Positions 35,433 through 42,091 of a stretch of 46,184 nucleotides of DNA are shown here, piece after piece. Source of the DNA: an uncultured Schlesneria sp. (GTDB taxonomy: Bacteria; Planctomycetota; Planctomycetia; Planctomycetales; Planctomycetaceae); the NCBI GenBank assembly GCA_903871875.1, contig CAIQIR010000096.1:1-46184 (forward strand), given 5' to 3'. The position numbers and the translations under genes are program-made. Under the pieces are notes generated by a model that was given only the letters and a program-made list of their open reading frames with translations, was not told the origin of the DNA and made no database searches. The first letter of the stretch is position 1, and every line of letters starts with the position of its first letter.

Positions 35433-36710
35433 TTGAATCTGCTCGCCCTTTACTGCACACATCAGACGACACCGCTGGCGATCCGCGAGCGGCTGGCGTT
35501 TGCGTCGCGCGAGCAATTGGCCGCTGCGTACTCGATGTTGCAAGAGCGGTTTCCCGAGACCGAGTCCGTCGTCTTATCAACGTGCAATCGGGTCGAGTTG
35601 TACCTGGCCCGTCCATCGGATGCCGAGCCTTTGACACCGCCACAACTGGCTCAATTCCTGTCCGAATTTCACGGCGTGCCGCTGGACGAATTCGTGGGAG
35701 AAATGCGTGCGGCCACCGGTTCCGAAGCTGTCAGGCATCTGTTCGAAGTGATCTCGTCGCTCGACAGCATGGTTCTGGGTGAGCCCCAGATTGTGAATCA
35801 GGTCCGCGAAGCGTACCGAGTTGCCGAGGAACAGGGGACGTGCGGTCCCATCACGCATGCGTTGTTCCAAGGAGCAATTCGCACATCCGGCCGAGTGCGA
35901 ACTGACACGCGATTGGCGGAAGGAAAAGTCTCGATCGCCAGCGTTGCGGTGGGCGACTTTGCGAAAAGCATCTTCGACCATTTCGACGACAAACTGGTCC
36001 TGGTCATCGGCGCCGGCGAAATGGCGGAAGAAACGCTGCGCTACCTGAAGGACGAGGGTGTTCAAGAGATCGTCGTCATCAATCGAAATCCAGAACGGGC
36101 CGAGCGTGTTGCGGCAGAATGGGGCGGCCGTGCCGCTCCCTGGTCGGAATTGAATAAATGGTTGGGTGTCGCGGACGTGATCGTCAGCACCACAGGCGCG
36201 GACAAGCCGATCGTCGATGCCGAATTGTTCAAGAAAGTTCGATTGGCCTCGCCGGGACGAACGGCTTTCATTCTTGATTTAGGGGCACCGCGAGATTTCA
36301 CCACCAGTGTCGGTGAGCTGGATAGCGTGTTTCTGTACGACATCGACAGCCTGAAGCAGACCTGTGAAAAGAACCGCAAAGCCCGCATTCGCGAAATCGA
36401 CAAGGCCTGTCGCGTCATCGAGGATGAAACGGCCAAATTCATGGCCGAATTTTATCGCCGGGCTGGTGGTGAAGTGGTCTCGCGGTTGATGCAAGACTGG
36501 CACGGCGTCAGTAAGGACGAACTCGACCGTCTCTTCAACAAGCTACCGCATTTGAACGAGAAAGACCGCGACCAGATCGAGCGAACTGTTGAACGGATCG
36601 TCAACAAGCTGCTGCATCCACCGCTTGAGGCTCTGAAGGACGAAGCCCGCGATGGAACGCCTCACGGGTTAATCAACGCCCTGAAGCGGCTGTTTGGTTT
36701 GAACGATTAA
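35433..36710 (+). CDS. hemA: Glutamyl-tRNA reductase
   Basis: A 425-residue enzyme that reduces glutamyl-tRNA to glutamate-1-semialdehyde, the first committed step of tetrapyrrole synthesis by the C5 pathway. The catalytic Cys is C51 in LSTCNRVELYLA. MVLGEPQIVNQVREAYRVA is the family signature, and VLVIGAGEMAEETLRYL is the NADPH-binding loop near 190. A C-terminal dimerisation helix spans about 310-420. The start codon is TTG at 35433, with GAGGA about 9 bases before; no better ATG or GTG fits the family's N-terminus. A weak start may hold expression low, as expected for a control point. The HemX-like gene precedes it, and a strong hairpin follows. Confidence 0.97.
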   Translation: MNLLALYCTHQTTPLAIRERLAFASREQLAAAYSMLQERFPETESVVLSTCNRVELYLARPSDAEPLTPPQLAQFLSEFHGVPLDEFVGEMRAATGSEAVRHLFEVISSLDSMVLGEPQIVNQVREAYRVAEEQGTCGPITHALFQGAIRTSGRVRTDTRLAEGKVSIASVAVGDFAKSIFDHFDDKLVLVIGAGEMAEETLRYLKDEGVQEIVVINRNPERAERVAAEWGGRAAPWSELNKWLGVADVIVSTTGADKPIVDAELFKKVRLASPGRTAFILDLGAPRDFTTSVGELDSVFLYDIDSLKQTCEKNRKARIREIDKACRVIEDETAKFMAEFYRRAGGEVVSRLMQDWHGVSKDELDRLFNKLPHLNEKDRDQIERTVERIVNKLLHPPLEALKDEARDGTPHGLINALKRLFGLND

Positions 36711-36769
36711 ACGGCGTTCTCGCTGCCCAATGGGATCCCAGCCGACGGCTCTTTCTCGCGACCACCAAA

Positions 36770-36814
36770 GCAGAATTCTCGCGGGAATCTGGTGATTTCC
36801 TGCGAGAATTCTGC
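36770..36814. terminator. Bidirectional terminator-like inverted repeat
   Basis: An 18-bp stem with one G-U pair (arms 36770-36787 and 36797-36814) lies between the convergent ends of hemA (plus) and the Gly-rich protein gene (minus). There is no clear T-run, but the position fits a shared terminator. Confidence 0.65.
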
Positions 36815-36838
36815 GTGTTCAAGTCGGCGTGCGAAAAA

Positions 36839-38578
36839 CTATCTCATGAAATCGAGCCCGGTATCTTCCTTCGGTGCTCCGACCATCTTGAAGTTGAATC
36901 GCATTCCGTCGTTGCCAGTGATCTCTGCCACCAGCGACCCGCCGCCCTCTCGTTCCAGTGCGATGGCGTTGCCTTGCAGCTTATACGTCCCGCTGAACGA
37001 CTGAGGCTGTTGCTGCTTTGGCGTGAAGCTCCAGGTAAAGGTGTTGTCATCGGACAGCGTCAGGGCGAAATTCGAACCGTCGTCGCGTGAGGCTTTCCAA
37101 TTGCCGACGATGGTCGATCGGTCGATCGACGTGGCCGGTGCCTGGCCCGGCGCTGGCAAATCGAGCGGTGGTTCTGGCGTGGGCTGCGCCGCCGGATCGC
37201 CGGTCGGATTCGATTGTGGTGCCGAAGTCATCTTCAGCAGATTCGCCGCCACCTGATCGCTGGGCATCAGTGTGACCACCTGCTGAAATTGACGTGTTGC
37301 CGCGTCGGGATAACCGTCACTCAGGTAATGATAGGCCAGCAAGAAATGCAGGCTGGCATCCTGGGGATTCTGCTTCACAGCGGCTTCCAGCGCACGCAAC
37401 TGAGCCGTATAGAGATCGACGTTGGTGTAAAGCCCGCTGAGTGTGGTCCAATCCCAACCGGGACCGACCGCCAGGACCGAATGCACAGTTGCGGCGGCCT
37501 GTTGATAATCACCCTTGGCGAACAGCACCAGCGCACGGAATTCGTGCAACACAGCGTCGCTGGGATATTGATTGATCCCTTGATTGACGATGTCGAGCGC
37601 CTGGTCGTAGCTGTTTTGCCGGAACGCGGCGACGGCCGAATCCAGAATCTGATCCGCCGAAATCCCACCGTTCGCATTCGGATCGAAGCCCGCTACTTGC
37701 GTGTTGTACGACACGGGAATCGGCTGTGCATAGTTGTAGCCAAAGTTCGAACCGCCGGCGTAGTAGTAGGGGTTATAATAGCCCATGTATCCGCTGCCAT
37801 AAATCAGCGAACCCAGTCCCCAGCCGCCCAAACCCCAGAAATAGGGCCGATATCCATATCCGCCATAGCCGTAGCCAAATCCCGGTCCATAGCCAAAGTA
37901 GCGTCCCGTTCCGTAACCGTACCCGCCATATCCTCGATTGCCGTTCCAATAGCCATGATAGTAGCCAGAATGGTTATAGTAGGACGGCCGGTATCCCACG
38001 CCTCCAATATTCAGATTGTGGTTGCCGAAATTGACCGTGTTACCCGAAAAGTGCTGATGTTCGAATCCGGAATGATTGACTCCCGAAAGGTGGTTTCCGC
38101 CATCGAAATGATTCGCACCTTGGAATCCCGGCTGAAAATTATTGTGTCCGTTGAATCCATTCTGTCCTGTGCCGATGTGATTGTGAGATCCCGAGTTGCC
38201 GGGTTGGCTGGGTGTGAAACCGGGCTGCAGGCCACTTTGGAATCCCGGATGAACTCCGACCTGGGGAGAACCACTGACGCCGTGATTGGAATTGCTGAAC
38301 GACGGCTGTCCGCTGGGATGCGACACTCCGCCGCCCCCTCCACCCCCGCCGCCACCCGATGAGGGATTGCCGCCGCTGGGATGCCCTCCACCTCCACCAC
38401 CACCACCGGAATGTCCACCCCCGCCCCCACCACCACCGCTGGAGTGGCCGCCTCCGCCTCCGCCTCCGCCCGAATGCCCGCCGCCGCCACCCCCTCCGCC
38501 GCGTGCCCAAAGGGGGTTACCAGCCGATAATGTTGCCAGACAACAGAGAATTGCCGCGATCCAAAATGTGCGTTTCAT
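36839..38578 (-). CDS. Secreted Gly/His-rich and Tyr/Gly-rich TPR protein
   Basis: A 579-residue exported protein. A signal peptide (about 1-25) is followed by a Gly-rich block (27-84) of eight- to ten-Gly runs broken by His-Ser or His-Pro. Next come an Asn/Gly/His/Phe-rich linker (about 90-190) and a Tyr/Gly-rich stretch (about 190-280, e.g. RGYGGYGYGTGRYFGYG). Residues ~300-450 form about four TPR helices pairs (AVAAFRQNSYDQALDIVNQG). The C-terminal ~95 residues (NWKASRDDGSNFALTLSDDN) look like a small beta barrel. Low-complexity Gly/Tyr regions are typical of surface or wall-associated adhesive proteins; TPRs bind partners. The function is unknown. It is convergent with hemA. Confidence 0.85.
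   Translation of the reverse strand: MKRTFWIAAILCCLATLSAGNPLWARGGGGGGGGHSGGGGGGGGHSSGGGGGGGGHSGGGGGGGGHPSGGNPSSGGGGGGGGGGVSHPSGQPSFSNSNHGVSGSPQVGVHPGFQSGLQPGFTPSQPGNSGSHNHIGTGQNGFNGHNNFQPGFQGANHFDGGNHLSGVNHSGFEHQHFSGNTVNFGNHNLNIGGVGYRPSYYNHSGYYHGYWNGNRGYGGYGYGTGRYFGYGPGFGYGYGGYGYRPYFWGLGGWGLGSLIYGSGYMGYYNPYYYAGGSNFGYNYAQPIPVSYNTQVAGFDPNANGGISADQILDSAVAAFRQNSYDQALDIVNQGINQYPSDAVLHEFRALVLFAKGDYQQAAATVHSVLAVGPGWDWTTLSGLYTNVDLYTAQLRALEAAVKQNPQDASLHFLLAYHYLSDGYPDAATRQFQQVVTLMPSDQVAANLLKMTSAPQSNPTGDPAAQPTPEPPLDLPAPGQAPATSIDRSTIVGNWKASRDDGSNFALTLSDDNTFTWSFTPKQQQPQSFSGTYKLQGNAIALEREGGGSLVAEITGNDGMRFNFKMVGAPKEDTGLDFMR
38327..38500 (-). repeat. Tandem GGN-repeat tract encoding Gly-runs
   Basis: About 170 bases of nearly pure Gly codons, arranged as five runs of 8-10 Gly separated by short His/Ser/Pro spacers. 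The first four runs repeat with a period of about 30 bases. On the plus strand the tract is C-rich. Such tracts change length by slippage, so the copy number is likely to vary among strains. Confidence 0.8.
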
Positions 38579-38691
38579 GACCCGGTCCTGTGAGAGTTAC
38601 TGATCCGGAATGTGAATTTGAGAAGTTCTCTCGCATCCGCGCTGTTCCATCGATTTGATTTGGAACGACGGTAACGCAAGTTGTATGCCGA

Positions 38692-39711
38692 TTATTCGGG
38701 TTTGGGTGGGTGGCGGACGATTTTCACCGGGACACTATCAGGCAGTTCCACTCCGGCCACCTCATGATCTACTGACTGAAACGTCATCGTGTGGGGGTTC
38801 ACAGTCTGATAGATACTGGTGTTGGAAGCGGTCTGGCCATCGGCCGTCACGCCACTCGATTTGAGGACCCAGCTGTCACCATCTCGATGCCAGTAGCCAT
38901 CAGAATGACCACCGTCTGAATCGAAGATCCAGGCCTTGAACTTGCCCACCTGGGCGTCCCAACCGATGCGCTGCGAACCACTCATTGTCTGTTGCCCGGC
39001 GATTTGCACGGTGAAGGTTCGAAGCAGGAAGTTTCCATTGTCGACGGGCTCGCAGTTAAAAACGACCACGGCGTCTGATCCTTCATGGACCCATTCGCCC
39101 AGCATCCAGTCGAGCTGACGCAGCTGCGCTCGATGTTGCCGCGGCGATTTGATCGCCGTGTCGCGGACGCTGGCGACTTGCCACTTGCCCGCCAGCTTCA
39201 TGTGCACGGCTGTGTAACGAGTGGAAATCGGTTCAGGGGTCTTCTTGGAACTGACCAGCGTTAGCCCATCTTCAATCGCCACACCGGGACCGACGAACCG
39301 GATGGAATCGATTTTTAGTTCGAGTTTGGGTTCTGGATTTTCGGCAAAAAACGCTTTTAGCGATTCTTCGATCGCGGTCCGGCCCTGCAGGGCCGCTCCC
39401 CGGTCATCAATGAATTCCGCATCCGGCGTGTAATGTTCGGCGACGGCTTTGGAATTGGCCTGATTGAAGGCCTTCACATAGGTTTCACCCGTCAGTCGAA
39501 TGGCGACTTCGGCCGGAGATTGTTGACCTGGTGCCGCCGTTTGGTCGGCCGCAGGATCCTTGGCCGGAACCGTCGTGGCCAGCGTGGGCCCCTTTGGTGC
39601 CGGCTGCACCGTTTTGGCAGGAGCTTTTGCTTTGGGGTCTTGTCCCTCGACCGTCAGGCAGGCCGTCATCAATGCCAAGCTCGAAACCACACCTACAGCA
39701 ATACGTCGCAT
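38692..39711 (-). CDS. Secreted SnoaL-like (SgcJ/EcaC-type) protein
   Basis: A 339-residue exported protein. A signal peptide or lipoprotein-like leader (MRRIAVGVVSSLALMTACL) is followed by an Ala/Pro/Lys-rich linker (about 25-65). A SnoaL-like fold spans about 68-195 (FNQANSKAVAEHYTPDAEF, GRTAIEESLKAFF, KWQVASVRDTAI). The second half (about 200-320, LDWMLGEWVHEGSDAVVVFN) resembles DUF1579-like lipocalin domains. SnoaL folds serve as cyclases, isomerases or binding domains, so no reaction can be named. It lies 113 bases upstream of the Gly-rich gene on the same strand; the deacetylase gene ends 214 bases further up. Confidence 0.82.
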   Translation of the reverse strand: MRRIAVGVVSSLALMTACLTVEGQDPKAKAPAKTVQPAPKGPTLATTVPAKDPAADQTAAPGQQSPAEVAIRLTGETYVKAFNQANSKAVAEHYTPDAEFIDDRGAALQGRTAIEESLKAFFAENPEPKLELKIDSIRFVGPGVAIEDGLTLVSSKKTPEPISTRYTAVHMKLAGKWQVASVRDTAIKSPRQHRAQLRQLDWMLGEWVHEGSDAVVVFNCEPVDNGNFLLRTFTVQIAGQQTMSGSQRIGWDAQVGKFKAWIFDSDGGHSDGYWHRDGDSWVLKSSGVTADGQTASNTSIYQTVNPHTMTFQSVDHEVAGVELPDSVPVKIVRHPPKPE

Positions 39712-39925
39712 CGTGACCTCACTTTTGGTTGATCAACGGGTGTCACACAATTTGTTGGAAAACTTCCATCGCGAGAACCGCGGCAGCCCCCATTGGCTGA
39801 AGCGATCCCATACAGCCGCGGCATGATAGCTAATTTCTTCGCGGGACACCGCTGAGCGATCACGAATTCCGAGTGACTTCCTCGCCGCGTTGAAACGGTT
39901 CTGTCAGCGAACGATTCGAATCAAA

Positions 39926-40966
39926 TCATTTGGTCGCGGTGGCACGCCGGGCGATGGTGGTCAGATCGACAAGCGATGCTCGCGAGCCGGCTTTCCTTAC
40001 CAGATCACAAATCAGATCGATCGACTTGAATTCAGGGTCAACGACATATAGGCAGCTGGGGTGTGCCAGGAAATCGAAGACGGCGTGGTTGTCGATCGCC
40101 CATTCGACCGATTGCCGGATCGCCCGCAAGAACCACTCCAGTTGCCAGCGACCGGTACGGAACGCGCCGATGTCACTAATGGGACTCATCGGGATCTCGA
40201 TCAGGCCATCCGGATAGGCGAAAGGCTGAGCCCTGATCTGCGCGGCGACGATCCCATCCAGCACCGCCGCAGAGGGTTCCTGCATCGGCTCGGTATTGGG
40301 GTGCGGCGGGTAGAGACTGCTGACCCAGTCGTAGCCGACGTCCATTAACATCGCGCGTACCGCGGGGTGTTCGCGCAATCCGTTGGCAAATCCACCGGGA
40401 GTACGGAACCCGATTGGCTCGATCCCCAGTCTCGATTGCATGGCCCGTTTCATCAACAGAATATTCTCGCGAATCGCATCCGGAATCGATTGATCACGCA
40501 GCAGCCAGGGGGCTCGCTGGAACCGGAACTGCAAATCTTTGGCGTTTGTCGCCAGCAGGTTGATATGGTCGTACGTGTGATTGCCGACGGGATGACCGGC
40601 TTGCACGATTTCTTTCAGCCAATCGACGCTGGCATGTTCGAAGACTTGGCCCACGGCGAAGAAGTGCAACAGGCCCCCTGCCGCTTTGACGCGCCTTGCT
40701 GCTTCGACCGAATACTGCTTGGTCTGATCGTTCAGGTTTCCTTTTTCAAAATTCCAATGCGTCGCCTCTCGCGTGGGAAAGTTGGCGCTCATCTCGAGAT
40801 CGAGCGTGATGGCGATCAGCGCCGTGTCGGATTCGGCTGCACGCAGTTGTCGGGGCTTGAGCATGGCCGCGGCGAACCCCGCCAGACCGGCTGCCGCAGT
40901 CGTTGCGAACCAGTCGCGGCGTGAGAATCGGGGGTCAATCATCAATGAGGAATTCACTCGGAACAT
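39926..40966 (-). CDS. Tat-exported polysaccharide deacetylase family protein
   Basis: A 346-residue NodB-fold protein (carbohydrate esterase family 4-like). A Tat signal, SRRDWFATTAAAGLAG, starts near residue 15. The catalytic motifs are ITLDLEMSANF (where the TFDD motif is usual, so the Asp is kept in a variant setting), GNHTYDH with the two metal-binding His, and GFRTPGG with the Arg-x-Pro. FDFLAHPSC near the C-terminus is the His motif. It would remove acetyl groups from a polysaccharide or peptidoglycan outside the cytoplasm. The ATG overlaps the stop of the isochorismatase-like gene as TAATG, so the two are translationally coupled. The substrate is unknown. Confidence 0.88.
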   Translation of the reverse strand: MFRVNSSLMIDPRFSRRDWFATTAAAGLAGFAAAMLKPRQLRAAESDTALIAITLDLEMSANFPTREATHWNFEKGNLNDQTKQYSVEAARRVKAAGGLLHFFAVGQVFEHASVDWLKEIVQAGHPVGNHTYDHINLLATNAKDLQFRFQRAPWLLRDQSIPDAIRENILLMKRAMQSRLGIEPIGFRTPGGFANGLREHPAVRAMLMDVGYDWVSSLYPPHPNTEPMQEPSAAVLDGIVAAQIRAQPFAYPDGLIEIPMSPISDIGAFRTGRWQLEWFLRAIRQSVEWAIDNHAVFDFLAHPSCLYVVDPEFKSIDLICDLVRKAGSRASLVDLTTIARRATATK

Positions 40967-42036
40967 TATGGCTTCGCCCCTTCCAATTTGACCCACGAGA
41001 CCTGGGTCACGAATTGATTGAGGGCCGCGAACGAGATCGCCGCGTTCACGGCGAACCGGGGCGATTTATTCGCCGGGTAAGTAGCCAGCGACGCATCACC
41101 CACCAGGAAGACGTTGAAATGTTTCGACAGATTCTCGAAACCGGCGGTGGTCCGGCAGAAACACATATCGGTCGCGTATCCCGTCAACAGGACATGTCGC
41201 ACGCCATTCTCGCGGAGAAACTTTTTCAGAGGTTCGTATCCGGCGGCGTCGTAGACCACGACGTCATCGGGATGCACGTCGACATCGGTGGTGACCGGGA
41301 TGGGAAGTTGCCAGAACCCATCATTGTTGAACTTCGCACTCGAGTCCAGGCCCGGGAACTGTTTGAAATAATCGATCACCGGTTTGTCGCTGGAGAGCTT
41401 GAGCGTCGTCGGCAACGGTTGGCCGACATACTTGAACGCGGCCAATTTCTGCTGCAGTTCTTGGGCTCCTTCGCGGCGATCGGTTTCGGTCGGCTTGTGG
41501 GTGAACGATCGGTACAGCTTCTGCCGGATCGGATCCATGTTGCCGGGCAGGCTATATAGGACAAAAGCACATTTGCTCCGCATCGCATTGATGAACGGTT
41601 TGACGATTTCCCGTGTGTGCCGCGCGGCGAGGTGATTTTTATCCGGCGTGCAGAAGTCCGCGACACCCGCCGGCTCGGGTGTGTTCCAACCTTGGCCGTC
41701 ATCGATGCCCCAGGGGTGGACCATGATCACGGCGGTCTGCGATGCCTTCAGATGATTGGGTATTTCGATGATGCCGCGTGCGTTGTACGAGAATCGCCAG
41801 GCACGGACATGCAGGTCGGCCGCGTCATCCAGCACCACCGGTGGGGCTTCATAATGGGTTTGTTCGATAATCGGTTCGAAGAACTCGGGGTAGTCGGCCA
41901 GCAGCGGCACAGGATCTTTGATCGGCGTCAGTCGATTCGCATAGACACGCTGTGCGACAATCGCTTCGTCGGAAAAGGCGCGGCCAGCCGTCAGCAATGT
42001 GAACGCAGCCAAAACCGCAGCGGGATTGAAACGCAT
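40966..42036 (-). CDS. Isochorismatase-like cysteine hydrolase family protein, exported, atypical active site
   Basis: A 356-residue protein with a signal peptide (about 1-22). The alpha/beta core begins ASQTAVIMVHPWG, where the family normally has VIDMQ, so the catalytic Asp is replaced by His107. Later come ATDMCFCRTT with the nucleophile Cys292 and NVFLVGDASLATYP. A large insert (about 115-235) separates the motifs. The family hydrolyses amide or vinyl-ether bonds with an Asp-Lys-Cys triad; the lost Asp suggests a different or absent activity. A strong AAGGAG lies 6 bases before the ATG at 42036. The PVC cytochrome gene ends 55 bases upstream and the deacetylase start overlaps its stop. 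Confidence 0.82.
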   Translation of the reverse strand: MRFNPAAVLAAFTLLTAGRAFSDEAIVAQRVYANRLTPIKDPVPLLADYPEFFEPIIEQTHYEAPPVVLDDAADLHVRAWRFSYNARGIIEIPNHLKASQTAVIMVHPWGIDDGQGWNTPEPAGVADFCTPDKNHLAARHTREIVKPFINAMRSKCAFVLYSLPGNMDPIRQKLYRSFTHKPTETDRREGAQELQQKLAAFKYVGQPLPTTLKLSSDKPVIDYFKQFPGLDSSAKFNNDGFWQLPIPVTTDVDVHPDDVVVYDAAGYEPLKKFLRENGVRHVLLTGYATDMCFCRTTAGFENLSKHFNVFLVGDASLATYPANKSPRFAVNAAISFAALNQFVTQVSWVKLEGAKP

Positions 42037-42091
42037 CAAGTTCTCCTTGGTATCCGGTTCACAAACCTGTTTCTGCTTTACCACTAGACCC

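Noticed and set aside
37214-38362. 382-codon plus-strand frame
   Set aside because: It is antisense to the Gly/Tyr-rich TPR protein, whose signal peptide and TPR motifs are clear; the plus frame has no recognisable motif.
38327-38510. Regular short repeats that could be taken for a CRISPR array
   Set aside because: The repeats are Gly codons inside a reading frame, with no unique spacers of constant length and no cas genes.
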